Positions 20,258 to 29,319 of a stretch of 64,000 nucleotides of DNA are shown piece by piece (the stretch's first letter is position 1; every line of letters starts with the position of its first letter). The notes beneath the pieces were generated by a model that had not been told where the DNA came from, ran no database searches, and saw nothing but the letters and a program-made list of their open reading frames with translations. The position numbers and the translations under genes are program-made. The DNA lies in NCBI RefSeq assembly GCF_001654925.1, contig NZ_LXER01000040.1, positions 186,001 to 250,000 on the forward strand, given 5' to 3'. Source of the stretch: Buttiauxella brennerae ATCC 51605. Its GTDB lineage: Bacteria > Pseudomonadota > Gammaproteobacteria > Enterobacterales > Enterobacteriaceae.

Positions 20258-20516
20258 TATTCAGTGCATCCATTTGCTCATTTACATCTGAAAATCCATT
20301 TTCGCCATTATGAAGGATTTCTTGCGTTTCACGCATCGCCTGAAGCAAGCGAGGGCTGGGTTTGCGATTAATGTCGAATGGTAAGCCTTCGTTTATGACC
20401 ACTTGTTCTACAAAGAGGCGTAAGGCTGTGCTCATTGTTAGCCCGCAGTGCCCAAGAATTTCAGTGGCCTTTTGTTTTGTCTGACTGTCGATGCGAGTAC
20501 GAATGACTGAGTCCAT
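20199..20516 (-). CDS. DinJ/RelB-family antitoxin
   Basis: 105-residue antitoxin with an N-terminal ribbon-helix-helix DNA-binding domain (MDSVIRTRIDSQTKQKATEIL, GLTMSTALRLFVEQV) and a disordered toxin-wrapping C-terminus. A strong AGGAGG lies 7 bases before its ATG. The C-terminal tail (SEATVSDKTHKIL) is coded within the start of the toxin gene. Upstream is a RelB-type palindromic operator, so the pair is probably autoregulated. Confidence 0.87.
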   Translation of the reverse strand: MDSVIRTRIDSQTKQKATEILGHCGLTMSTALRLFVEQVVINEGLPFDINRKPSPRLLQAMRETQEILHNGENGFSDVNEQMDALNNGEQQTSEATVSDKTHKIL

Positions 20517-20544
20517 TGTTTCCTCCTTTGTTTGCGTGGCTTCA

Positions 20545-20556
20545 TTGTAGCTACAA
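20545..20556. promoter_or_regulatory. Palindromic operator of the toxin-antitoxin pair
   Basis: Perfect 12-base palindrome TTGTAGCTACAA, 29 bases upstream of the antitoxin ATG. It closely resembles the E. coli RelB box TTGTAATTACAA, so the likely ligand is the antitoxin's ribbon-helix-helix dimer. Confidence 0.7.
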
Positions 20557-20823
20557 GTCAGGCTTATTCAACCAAAACAAAGCAAGTGTTATCGACAACA
20601 CATCTCGTGCCTCTCGCTTATTCTACGAGTTTCTGGCGACTGACAAAGTGGCAAAGTAGTGAATTGCGGCATGTCTCGTAATCATGAATTTTCCTTGTCC
20701 GCTAGCCAATAATCCCCATTAACGCCTTCCACCTTCGTCACAAAACCGAACATCCATTGTTACTCTAAGGCTAATGATTAGTCCCCGAGCTTAATTGATG
20801 GTCGGACCTGCTGGGCGCACAAT

Positions 20824-20852
20824 TTGACCAAGCTAAAGCAAATCAAAATGAT
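20824..20852 (+). promoter_or_regulatory. Candidate mdc promoter
   Basis: TTGACC (20824-20829), 17-base spacer, AATGAT (20847-20852), giving a very short leader before the mdcA ribosome site CAGGAGG. The rest of the 318-base gap 20557-20874 shows nothing else I can name. Weak -10 match; possible site of MdcR activation. Confidence 0.35.
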
Positions 20853-20874
20853 TGGCTGAATCAGGAGGTTAATT

Positions 20875-22530
20875 ATGTTGTCTGGGCAAACCCCAGCACG
20901 TGCCTGGAACACACGCCGCACCGAGAAACAGCGTCGTATGGCTTCCACCAACGTGCAGGGCAAGGTGCTTCCAACCGAAGGCCTTGTCGATATGCTGGAA
21001 AAACTGATCGCTCCTGGCGATCGCGTGGTGCTTGAAGGCAATAACCAAAAACAGGCGGATTTCCTTTCCCGCATGTTGGCAGAAGTTAGCCCATCCAAAG
21101 TTCACGACCTGCATATGATTATGCCGAGCGTCGGGCGCAGCGAACACCTTGATATTTTTGAAAAAGGTATCGCCCGCAAGCTCGATTTCTCCTTCTCTGG
21201 CACCCAGAGCCTGCGTATTTCGCAGCTGCTCGAAGACGGTCAGTTAGAGATTGGCGCCATTCATACCTACATCGAACTCTATTCCCGTTTGTATGTGGAT
21301 CTCGCGCCGAACGTGGCGTTGATTGCCGGTTTTAAAGCTGACCGCAAAGGTAACTTGTATACCGGCGCCAGCACTGAAGACACGCCAGCACTGGTTGAAG
21401 CGGCGGCATTCCACGACGGTATTGTTATCGCTCAGGTTAACGAACTGGTTGATGACGAATGTGATTTACCGCGTGTTGATATCCCAGGCTCGTGGATTGA
21501 TTACGTGGTGGTGGCTGACAAGCCGTTCTTTATTGAACCGCTGTTTACCCGCGACCCGCGTCTTATCAAGCAAGAACACATCCTGATGGCGATGATGGCG
21601 ATTAAAGGCATCTATGCTGAACACCAGGTGCAATCGCTCAACCACGGTATCGGCTTTAACACCGCCGCCATCGAACTGCTGCTGCCAACCTACGGCGAAC
21701 AGCTCGGTCTGAAGGGCAAAATCTGTAAACACTGGACGCTGAACCCGCACCCAACGCTTATCCCTGCTATTGAAAGCGGCTGGGTTGAAACCGTGCACTG
21801 CTTCGGTGGCGAGCTGGGTATGGAAGAGTACGTGCGTGCTCGTCCGGATGTGTTCTTTACCGGTGCTGATGGCTCGATGCGCTCCAACCGTGCGTTCTGC
21901 CAGTTAGCAGGCCAGTACGCAGTGGACATGTTCATCGGCTCCACATTGCAGGTTGATGGCTATGCCAACTCCTCAACCGTGACGCGCGGTCGTCTGTCCG
22001 GTTTCGGTGGTGCGCCAAACATGGGCCATGATCCACACGGTCGTCGCCATGCAACGGCTGCCTGGCTTGCAATGCAGGCACAACCAGATCTGATGCAGCG
22101 TGGCCGTAAGCTCGTCGTGCAGATGGTCGAAACCTTCCAGGCCGGTGTTAAGCCGACGTTTGTGGAAAAACTCGATGCGGTTGAAGTGGCTAAATCCTCC
22201 GGTATGCCTTTGGCTCCGGTGATGATTTACGGCGACGACGTGACCCACGTGCTGACCGAAGAAGGCATCGCGTATCTGTATCGTGCTGAAAGCCTGGAAG
22301 AGCGCCGCGCGATGGTTGCCTCCGTTGCGGGTATCACCGATATCGGCCTGGGTGTGGATGCGAAACGCGTCGCCGCCTTACGCCAGAGCGGCAAAGTGGT
22401 GTTCCCGGAAGATATGGGCATTCGTCGCACTGACGCAACTCGTTCCCTGCTGGCAGCCAGCAGCGTTGCGGATTTAGTCGAGTGGTCTGGCGGTCTTTAT
22501 AACCCACCTGCGAAATTCCGGAGCTGGTAA
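20875..22530 (+). CDS. mdcA: Malonate decarboxylase alpha subunit (acetyl-S-ACP:malonate ACP transferase)
   Basis: 551-residue coenzyme-A-transferase-type subunit. It exchanges malonate for acetate on the prosthetic group of the MdcC carrier protein, the first step of biotin-independent malonate decarboxylation. It begins an operon in the Klebsiella order mdcABCDEFGH. The ribosome site CAGGAGG lies 7 bases upstream. The stop overlaps the mdcB start (TAATG). Confidence 0.95.
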   Translation: MLSGQTPARAWNTRRTEKQRRMASTNVQGKVLPTEGLVDMLEKLIAPGDRVVLEGNNQKQADFLSRMLAEVSPSKVHDLHMIMPSVGRSEHLDIFEKGIARKLDFSFSGTQSLRISQLLEDGQLEIGAIHTYIELYSRLYVDLAPNVALIAGFKADRKGNLYTGASTEDTPALVEAAAFHDGIVIAQVNELVDDECDLPRVDIPGSWIDYVVVADKPFFIEPLFTRDPRLIKQEHILMAMMAIKGIYAEHQVQSLNHGIGFNTAAIELLLPTYGEQLGLKGKICKHWTLNPHPTLIPAIESGWVETVHCFGGELGMEEYVRARPDVFFTGADGSMRSNRAFCQLAGQYAVDMFIGSTLQVDGYANSSTVTRGRLSGFGGAPNMGHDPHGRRHATAAWLAMQAQPDLMQRGRKLVVQMVETFQAGVKPTFVEKLDAVEVAKSSGMPLAPVMIYGDDVTHVLTEEGIAYLYRAESLEERRAMVASVAGITDIGLGVDAKRVAALRQSGKVVFPEDMGIRRTDATRSLLAASSVADLVEWSGGLYNPPAKFRSW

Positions 22531-23414
22531 TGAAACTACAGCCACAAATCGGGGCAGAAGGCAGCGCGCAATGGCTTGCACGGGTTGCCACCCAAAGCCT
22601 GATTGAAGAAGCACGTTTAAGCCCGAAACCCGGTCTTGTGGACAGCCGGGGAAACGGCGCGCATCACGACTTAACGCTAAGCCTGATGGAGTGCTCTGCA
22701 CACAGCCTTTCCCCGACGTTTCATGCTCTGGCATTGCAAAGCTGGCAGCGCCCGGCAGACATCGCGTTACGCCAACTCATCGGCCGCTTAGGCCGTGAAG
22801 GCGAAGCGCAAATGATGGTGGCTACAGGCGGAGTGAATACTCACCGGGGCGCTATCTGGGCACTCGGTTTGTTGGTCAGTGCTGCTGCGATGCACGGTCT
22901 TGAAGGCCGCAGTGAAGAGATTGCGGCAACTGCCGCAAAACTCGCCAGTCTGCCAGACAGTTCAGCACCAAAAGTTTTCAGTAAGGGGTTGCTCGCGACA
23001 CGGCGTTATAGCGTTCCCGGTGCTCGCGAAGAAGCGCAGCTTGGCTTCCCGCACATCATGCAACTGGCGTTGCCGCAACTGCGCCGCAGCCGTTTGCAGG
23101 GGGCCACGGAACAGCAGGCTCGCCTTGATGCGCTGATGGCCATCATGACGACCCTTAGCGATACCTGCGTGCTTTCACGTGCCGGGCTTGAAGGGCTGGA
23201 AACCATGCAAAGCGGTGCGCGTAGCGTGCTGGTAGCAGGTGGCACAGCTCAGGTTGAAGGCCGTGCAGCACTTGCCTGGCTTGATGAGCAGATGCTGGCA
23301 CTCAATGCCTCACCAGGTGGAGCCGCAGATTTGCTGGCCGCCACGCTGCTGATTGACCGTATCGCCTGCGACGACGCGACGCTTACCCCATTACCGCAAC
23401 ATTCACACTTTTAA
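22530..23414 (+). CDS. mdcB: Triphosphoribosyl-dephospho-CoA synthase MdcB
   Basis: 294-residue CitG-like enzyme that makes the precursor 2'-(5''-triphosphoribosyl)-3'-dephospho-CoA for the carrier protein. Family landmarks LSPKPGLVDSRGNGAHHDL near the N-terminus and the GGVNTHRGAIWALG motif are visible. Translationally coupled to mdcA. Confidence 0.94.
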   Translation: MKLQPQIGAEGSAQWLARVATQSLIEEARLSPKPGLVDSRGNGAHHDLTLSLMECSAHSLSPTFHALALQSWQRPADIALRQLIGRLGREGEAQMMVATGGVNTHRGAIWALGLLVSAAAMHGLEGRSEEIAATAAKLASLPDSSAPKVFSKGLLATRRYSVPGAREEAQLGFPHIMQLALPQLRRSRLQGATEQQARLDALMAIMTTLSDTCVLSRAGLEGLETMQSGARSVLVAGGTAQVEGRAALAWLDEQMLALNASPGGAADLLAATLLIDRIACDDATLTPLPQHSHF

Positions 23415-23423
23415 GAGGGTGTT

Positions 23424-23723
23424 ATGGAACACATTACATTGTCATTTCCGGCAACTCGTACCGTTAGCGGCAAAGCGCTGGCGGGTGTAGTTGGCTCCGG
23501 TGATATGGAAGTCCTGTTTACTGCGGCTCAAAGCGAGACGCTGACTATCGACATCACTACGTCTGTTGATAATAGCGAGCAACGCTGGCAGGCGCTGTTC
23601 GAACGCCTTGGCGCATTGTCCAGCCTGCCTGCCGGTCAGATGCAGATCCACGACTTTGGCGCGACGCCAGGTGTGGCTCGTATCCGCATCGAACAAGTTT
23701 TTGAAGAGGTGACTCATGCGTAA
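23424..23723 (+). CDS. mdcC: Malonate decarboxylase acyl-carrier protein (delta subunit)
   Basis: 99-residue small carrier subunit. The prosthetic-group serine is Ser25 in GVVGSGDMEVL, the position known for Klebsiella MdcC. The ribosome site AAGAGGGTGTT precedes it. Its last eight bases overlap mdcD. Confidence 0.94.
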   Translation: MEHITLSFPATRTVSGKALAGVVGSGDMEVLFTAAQSETLTIDITTSVDNSEQRWQALFERLGALSSLPAGQMQIHDFGATPGVARIRIEQVFEEVTHA

Positions 23724-24549
23724 CGACAGCAGCTTTATCGAACTCAAAGCGCGTGAACGTGCTCGCCTGTTGCTTGATGACGGCAGCTTCCGCGAATTGC
23801 TCGATCCGTTCGAAGGCATTGTGTCCCCGTGGTTAGAAGCTCAGGGCATCGTTGTGCAGTCAGACGACGGCATGGTTGTTGCCAAAGGCACTATCAATGG
23901 CGGCCCGGCAGTGGTGATCGCGATTGAAGGCGCTTTCCAGGGCGGCAGCATGGGCGAAGTGTCCGGCGCGAAAATGGCCGCCGCCCTTGAACTGGCAGCG
24001 GAAGATAACCGTAACGGCATTCCGACTCAGGCCGTTTTGTGCCTCGAAACCGGCGGTGTGCGCTTACAGGAAGCAAACTTAGGCCTCGCCGCGATTGCCG
24101 ATATTCACGCAGCCATTGTTGACCTGCGCCGTTATACGCCGGTCATCGGCGTGGTGGCTGGCACCGTGGGTTGTTTCGGCGGGATGTCTATCGCTGCCGC
24201 ACTTTGCAGCTACCTGATTGTGACGCGTGAAGCGCGCCTTGGCCTGAACGGCCCACAGGTTATCGAACAAGAAGCGGGTATCGACGAATACGATTCACGT
24301 AACCGTCCGTTTATCTGGAGCATGACCGGTGGTGAAGTTCGCTTTGAGAGCGGTCTGGTGGAAGCGCTGGTAGGTGATGGCGTTAACGCGGTTAAACAAG
24401 CGGTGAACGAAGCTCTCGCCAAAGGTGTTCCAGCTAAGCATCGTACCGATAACTATGACTGGTATCTCGATCGCCTGAACAATTTCGACACCACTAAACA
24501 GGCTGATTCCGAACAGATTAAGCAGCTTTTTGGGGAGAAACGCGCATGA
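23716..24549 (+). CDS. mdcD: Malonate decarboxylase beta subunit
   Basis: 277-residue crotonase/carboxyltransferase-fold subunit. With MdcE it decarboxylates malonyl-S-ACP to acetyl-S-ACP, in the cytoplasm. The oxyanion-hole region QGGSMGEVSGAKMAAA and GTVGCFGGMSIAAAL are conserved. Coupled to mdcE by an ATGA overlap. Confidence 0.95.
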   Translation: MRNDSSFIELKARERARLLLDDGSFRELLDPFEGIVSPWLEAQGIVVQSDDGMVVAKGTINGGPAVVIAIEGAFQGGSMGEVSGAKMAAALELAAEDNRNGIPTQAVLCLETGGVRLQEANLGLAAIADIHAAIVDLRRYTPVIGVVAGTVGCFGGMSIAAALCSYLIVTREARLGLNGPQVIEQEAGIDEYDSRNRPFIWSMTGGEVRFESGLVEALVGDGVNAVKQAVNEALAKGVPAKHRTDNYDWYLDRLNNFDTTKQADSEQIKQLFGEKRA

Positions 24550-25346
24550 GCCAGAAACTGAATCGCGCCGCCATTTGGTTGGACAAACTGACGGCAAACG
24601 CACCGCGTATGGCTGGCCTTTGCCCGTCTGTGCAAGTGGCTGATGGCGCTGTTGATGGCCAGGCTGCACGTTTTATCGCCGTCGTGCCAGATGAAAACAA
24701 CCACTACCCGCGCGCGAAAGGCGGTGAAGTCGGTCTGCTCGAAGGCTGGACGCTGGCGAAAGTCGTAAGCGAAACCATCGCTGAAGATGCTGAAAAGTCA
24801 GAGAAACGCGCCATTGTGGCGGTTATCGACGTACCGAGCCAGGCTTATGGCCGTCGCGAAGAAGCGTTTGGTATCCACCAGGCATTAGCGGGTGCCGCAG
24901 CGGCCTACGCCAATGCACGTCTGGCGGGTCACCCGGTTGTTGGCCTGATTGTTGGCAAAGCAATGTCCGGTGCGTTCCTGGCACACGGCTACCAGGCTAA
25001 CCGCCTGATTGCGTTCAACGATTCCGGCGTGATGATCCACGCAATGGGTAAAGAGTCTGCGGCACGCATCACCCTGCGTACCGTTGAAGCGCTGGAAAAA
25101 CTGGCGGCGACCATCCCTCCGATGGCGTACGACATCAGCAACTACGAAACCCTCGGGTTGTTATCTGCGCTATTAGATATTGCGAGTCCAGAAGCGCCAG
25201 AAAGTGCCGATATGGACAAAGTGAACGCTGCGCTGGTCACGGCTGTCCGTGAAGCTCGCACCGACAACACCCTGAAAAACCGACTGAACGCGAAAAATCG
25301 CCACAGTTCGGCACTGGTTCGCGAGCGTATGCGCGCGGCCTGGTAA
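24546..25346 (+). CDS. mdcE: Malonate decarboxylase gamma subunit
   Basis: 266-residue carboxyltransferase-like partner of MdcD (codecarboxylase). Visible landmarks are the IDVPSQAYGRREEAFGIHQ region and GKAMSGAFLAHGYQA. A 256-base gap containing an ERIC element separates it from mdcF. Confidence 0.95.
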   Translation: MSQKLNRAAIWLDKLTANAPRMAGLCPSVQVADGAVDGQAARFIAVVPDENNHYPRAKGGEVGLLEGWTLAKVVSETIAEDAEKSEKRAIVAVIDVPSQAYGRREEAFGIHQALAGAAAAYANARLAGHPVVGLIVGKAMSGAFLAHGYQANRLIAFNDSGVMIHAMGKESAARITLRTVEALEKLAATIPPMAYDISNYETLGLLSALLDIASPEAPESADMDKVNAALVTAVREARTDNTLKNRLNAKNRHSSALVRERMRAAW

Positions 25347-25381
25347 CGATGGTTTAAAAAGACAGACCTGCCAGACGGTTT

Positions 25382-25504
25382 TACTCGTCATAATTCACGT
25401 TGCAGATGCGTTGGCTGCCTCGCTCACCCCCGTCACTTACTCCAGTAAGCTCCGGGGGATTCGCTGCGTTGCCGCCTTCCTGCACCGTGAATTATTTAGA
25501 GTAA
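25382..25504. repeat. ERIC element 3, inside the mdc operon
   Basis: About 123-base ERIC with ends TTACTCGTCATAATTCACG and CGTGAATTATTTAGAGTA. The classic centre CGTCACTTACTCCAGTAAGCT and the GGGGGATTCGCT arm are present. It lies between mdcE and mdcF and should be transcribed with the operon. Confidence 0.9.
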
Positions 25505-25602
25505 ACAAAAAGCATATTTATGTGCCAAATATAAAATAACCGTCTGAAAAATAATAACTATCGCGAACGTGCTTGAATTCTTTTTTAACTACAGGTGAAG
25601 TT

Positions 25603-26562
25603 ATGACTTACGTGATCGTTCATGCTCTTGCTCCTATTTTTGTCATCATGCTGCTCGGCTTTTTCGCCGGCAAAGCGAAGATGGTCGATAACAAAAATGT
25701 TTCCCTGCTCAATATCTTTGTAATGGATTTCGCCCTGCCTGCTGCGCTGTTTAGCGCAACGGTTCAGACCCCTTGGGAAGGTATCGTTAAACAGTCACCA
25801 ATGAGTGTGGTGCTGGTTCTGGCGATGTGGATCACCTACGCTGCGATTTATTTCCTGGCGACCAAAGTCTTTAAAAAATCGCCACAAGATGCGGCGGTAC
25901 TGACGTTGACCGTAGCCCTGCCAAACTATGCGGCACTTGGCCTGCCAATTCTGGGTAGCGTGCTGGGTGAAGGCCCATCAACGTCGCTGTCTGTTGCGGT
26001 GTCTATCGCCTGCGGCTCCGTACTGATGACGCCGTTCTGCCTGATGATTCTGGAGCGTGAAAAAGCGCGTGCTGCTGGCGAAGCTGCCGGTTCAACACTG
26101 GCGATGCTGCCTGTTCTGATGTGGCGTTCGCTGAAAAAACCAATCGTCTGGGGCCCGTTGTTGGGTGTGATTCTGTCAGCAATCGGCATTCGTATGCCTG
26201 ACTTGCTGCTGTCGTCTATCAAACCATTAGGCATGTCAGCAACGGCTGCGGCACTGTTCCTGACCGGTGTGATCCTTTCTGCCCGTAAGCTGAAAATCAA
26301 CACCGTGGTTTGCACCGCGACTATCACCAAACTGCTGATTCAGCCATTCATCGCCTGGGGTATCGTGATGGCTCTGGGTCTAAGCGGCCCGATTGCTATC
26401 ACCGCGATCCTGATGATTGCGCTGTCTGCGGGTTTCTTCGGCGTGGTGTTCGGCAACCGTTTCGGTGTGCAGTCCCCGGATGCAGAGGCAGTATTGCTGC
26501 TTAGCTCCGTGCTCTCTATCCTGTCGTTACCGCTGTTTATCTCTCTGACTTCAGGAATGTAA
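25603..26562 (+). CDS. mdcF: Malonate transporter MdcF (auxin efflux carrier family)
   Basis: 319-residue inner-membrane protein with about ten hydrophobic segments, AEC family, assigned to malonate uptake in Klebsiella-type mdc operons. Start is ATG 25603 after CAGGTGAAG; a TTG further up in frame (25573) has no ribosome site. It is followed three bases later by mdcG. Confidence 0.92.
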   Translation: MTYVIVHALAPIFVIMLLGFFAGKAKMVDNKNVSLLNIFVMDFALPAALFSATVQTPWEGIVKQSPMSVVLVLAMWITYAAIYFLATKVFKKSPQDAAVLTLTVALPNYAALGLPILGSVLGEGPSTSLSVAVSIACGSVLMTPFCLMILEREKARAAGEAAGSTLAMLPVLMWRSLKKPIVWGPLLGVILSAIGIRMPDLLLSSIKPLGMSATAAALFLTGVILSARKLKINTVVCTATITKLLIQPFIAWGIVMALGLSGPIAITAILMIALSAGFFGVVFGNRFGVQSPDAEAVLLLSSVLSILSLPLFISLTSGM

Positions 26563-26565
26563 AAC

Positions 26566-27180
26566 ATGAACACACCACGCCCACACGACTTACTCTGGCT
26601 TAGCGAAAGCAACGCGCTTGAAGGTATAAGTGAAGAGTGGGTAGCAAGCCAATGGCGGCCAGCTCTACCAGTGGTGGTGCGGCGTGATGTGGAACATGAA
26701 GGGCGCATTCCGGTAGGTGTTCGTGGAATGCGCCGCGACCAGCGTGCAGCCGGTTGGGTAAATGCCGCAAAGATTAAACGCGTCGTTTCCCCTGAATCAC
26801 TGGCTGCACGCGAACTCTTAGTCAAATCCCCGTTTGTTTCAATGCCGCCTGTTCAGGGCGCAATCCAGCTTGCGTTACGTGAATGGCCCTGGGTCTGGGG
26901 CATTACCGGAAGCGTGGGTTACGCGCTGGCGACGGAAGTCCCGGTCATGCACGCAGAAAGCGACCTTGATTTGCTGATTCGTTGCCCGGAACGCGTTGAA
27001 CGCGAGGCGCTGCTCGAATGGCAGCAGGTTATCAGCCAGTTGTTGTGCCGTGCCGATACGCAAATCGAAACGCCGCAGGGTGCGTTTGCGCTGGCAGAAT
27101 GGCTGCGTGATGGGCGCGTGTTGTTGAAAACAGGCAACGGGCCGCAGTTAGTCAGCGACCCGTGGATGCAAAAGGGATAA
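26566..27180 (+). CDS. mdcG: Phosphoribosyl-dephospho-CoA transferase MdcG (holo-ACP synthase)
   Basis: 204-residue nucleotidyltransferase of the CitX/MdcG type that attaches the prosthetic group to Ser25 of MdcC. The catalytic motif GSVGYALATEVPVMHAESDL with the ESDLD acidic pair is visible. Same operon; mdcH begins two bases after its stop. Confidence 0.94.
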   Translation: MNTPRPHDLLWLSESNALEGISEEWVASQWRPALPVVVRRDVEHEGRIPVGVRGMRRDQRAAGWVNAAKIKRVVSPESLAARELLVKSPFVSMPPVQGAIQLALREWPWVWGITGSVGYALATEVPVMHAESDLDLLIRCPERVEREALLEWQQVISQLLCRADTQIETPQGAFALAEWLRDGRVLLKTGNGPQLVSDPWMQKG

Positions 27181-27182
27181 GC

Positions 27183-28091
27183 ATGAAAATTCTCTTCACC
27201 TTTCCCGGGCAGGGAACGCAACGTGCTGGCATGTTGCAGGCGTTACCGCAAGATGGCGATATTTTAGCGCGAGTTCGCACGGTTTTAGGTGATGAAACCG
27301 ACTCGCTTGATACCCCTGAATCTCTGAAGCATACCCGTGCAGTCCAACTCTGCTTGCTGATTGCAGGCGTTGCGTGGGCACAAGAACTTGAGAATAACGG
27401 CGTGCCACCAGATATGGTTTGCGGGCTATCCATTGGTGCTTTTCCTGCGGCGGTTGTCGCAGGGGCGTTAGGCTTTGAAGATGCGCTGCGTTTAGTGGCA
27501 TTGCGTGGTGATTTAATGGAGCAGGCATACCCGCAAGGCTATGGCCTGACAGCAATCACCGGCCTGCAATTGAGCCAGGTCGAGCGGCTGGTGGAAGGTA
27601 GCGGAACGTTTATCGCTAATATTAACGCCGAGCAGCAAATCGTAATTGCCGGGCGCGATGACGAAATGGCTGCCGTGGCGCACAAAGCGCTGGCATCTGG
27701 CGCGCAAAAAGCGAAACAGCTGGCGGTTAGCGTGCCGTCGCACTGCGAATTACTGCGTGAGCCGGCACTCAAACTGCAACAGGCATTTGCTGATGTGACA
27801 CTTTCGCGCCCGCGTTGTACTTACCTGAGCGGCAGCACCGCGCGCGTGCTATGGCAACCGGAACAGATCGCCGATGATCTGGCGCTAAATATGTCGCGCA
27901 CCGTGCGCTGGCGCGATGCGATGATTGCCGCTAACGAACGTGATGTGCGTCTGGCAATCGAAATGCCGCCGGGAAGTGTGCTGACAGGTTTGACCCGCCA
28001 GGCATTCCGCGAAGGGGATATGTTGTGCCGTGAGCAAAGCAATGTAGCCTTGATTCAACGTCTTGCCGAGCGCGTTAAAGCGGCGCGTTAG
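27183..28091 (+). CDS. mdcH: Malonyl-CoA:ACP transacylase MdcH
   Basis: 302-residue FabD-like acyltransferase that primes the holo carrier with malonyl from malonyl-CoA. The N-terminal FTFPGQGTQRAGM and the nucleophile elbow GLSIGAFPA (GxSxG) are present, with the partner histidine in SVPSHCELL. The ATG at 27183 is chosen over the upstream in-frame codon inside mdcG. Its end overlaps convergent mdcR by 17 bases. Confidence 0.94.
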   Translation: MKILFTFPGQGTQRAGMLQALPQDGDILARVRTVLGDETDSLDTPESLKHTRAVQLCLLIAGVAWAQELENNGVPPDMVCGLSIGAFPAAVVAGALGFEDALRLVALRGDLMEQAYPQGYGLTAITGLQLSQVERLVEGSGTFIANINAEQQIVIAGRDDEMAAVAHKALASGAQKAKQLAVSVPSHCELLREPALKLQQAFADVTLSRPRCTYLSGSTARVLWQPEQIADDLALNMSRTVRWRDAMIAANERDVRLAIEMPPGSVLTGLTRQAFREGDMLCREQSNVALIQRLAERVKAAR

Positions 28092-29013
28092 GCGTATCTA
28101 TAAACGAACGGGCGTACATGCGCCCTTCGGCGGCGAGCGCCAGCAAGTTTGGATCAAGTTCGCGGTTTCGGGCAAAGACAATCGCGATGGACTGCTGCAT
28201 TTGATACGGCTCGGCAAGTTTGAGCAACTGCACCGAATTTTCATACACTTTCTTCATACGTCCCGGCATTAACGCCAGCCCCACACCCGCCTGCACCAGG
28301 CTTATCATCGAGAAAATATCGTTCACTCGCGTAACAATTTCTGGCTCAAAACCGGCAATGTGAAACGCTTCCTGGAAACCGTTGTAGGTGGCAAAACCTT
28401 CCGCGAGCGAAACAAACTTCTCATCACGATAATCACGTAAATCTGCCAGCTTGCTGGTATCGAGCGGGAAAGAAGAGGTCGCCGCGAGGAAAATATCGTC
28501 ATGAAAAAGCGGGAGTACTTCAAGGCGGTTACGGTCGATTTCGCTTTCCGAAATTGAAATCAGAATCGCGTCGAGTACGCCGTCTTCGAGCATGTTGAGT
28601 AGCAATTGGTTGGAGCCCATGGTGAGGTCCATTTCCAGCTCAGGGCGACGCAGTTTCATCCCCATAATCAGGCGCGGAACGGTTTCGAGCGTCAACGAAT
28701 AGAGCGTGCCGATGCGCAATCGTCCTTGCCCAACCCCCGCTGCCTGGCGCGTTTCTGCAATACCCCGCGCCATCAATGCCACCGCTTCCTGGCTGTGTTC
28801 CAGTAGAGTGTAAGCCGACGGCAGTGGCACAAGGTTGCGGCCTTTATGGATAAACAGCGGGCAGCGCACGCCTTCTTCAAGCGTATGCAACGCGCGATGG
28901 ACGCTTACACCGCTAATACCGAGCGTTTCAGCGGTACGGGCGATATTCCCCTTTTCCATAAACGCCATAAAAATCTCAAGTTTACGGAAGGTGATTTCTG
29001 CGTCTATTTTCAT
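28075..29013 (-). CDS. mdcR: LysR-family malonate regulator MdcR
   Basis: 312-residue LysR-type transcription factor. It has an N-terminal winged helix-turn-helix (EITFRKLEIFMAFMEKGNIARTAETLGIS... about residues 5-65) and a C-terminal effector domain. Sequence and position fit Klebsiella MdcR, the activator of mdc operons. Start 29013 fits the family length; an in-frame ATG at 29049 is an alternative. It is convergent with mdcH and divergent from the TRAP genes, so it may control both. Confidence 0.9.
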   Translation of the reverse strand: MKIDAEITFRKLEIFMAFMEKGNIARTAETLGISGVSVHRALHTLEEGVRCPLFIHKGRNLVPLPSAYTLLEHSQEAVALMARGIAETRQAAGVGQGRLRIGTLYSLTLETVPRLIMGMKLRRPELEMDLTMGSNQLLLNMLEDGVLDAILISISESEIDRNRLEVLPLFHDDIFLAATSSFPLDTSKLADLRDYRDEKFVSLAEGFATYNGFQEAFHIAGFEPEIVTRVNDIFSMISLVQAGVGLALMPGRMKKVYENSVQLLKLAEPYQMQQSIAIVFARNRELDPNLLALAAEGRMYARSFIDTPNAPL

Positions 29014-29319
29014 TAATTTTCCGAATGTTTCACCCAGTAAGATTGCCATAAAGTACCCTAAAACCGCTGCTGCTTCACTGACTCAGATCTTGTCTGTGCA
29101 CGCCTTATTTCTGACAGTCGCCATTTATCCTTCCGAAAATAGTTCATTAATCGTACGGTTTTTGAGCGTAAAATTCTGCAATTTTGAGACCTCATCAGCA
29201 AAACGAATCAAAATTTCTTTTTAAATAAAATAACGTTTCATTTTGTGTGGGTTTGGTGTGTAAATGATTACGAAACGGAATAGTACCGAACTGAAATCAT
29301 GGATAAGGGAGTCTGAAGG
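29014..29319. promoter_or_regulatory. mdcR-dctP divergent control region
   Basis: 306 AT-rich bases between divergent genes. Two similar blocks, ACGAATCAAAATTT (29203-29216) and ACGTTTCATTTTGT (29233-29246), start exactly 30 bases apart on the same helical face. They may be regulator half-sites. Nothing coding is seen. Confidence 0.35.

Noticed and set aside
25573-25602. Earlier TTG start for mdcF
   Set aside because: No ribosome site and extra residues not expected in the family; ATG 25603 has CAGGTGAAG.
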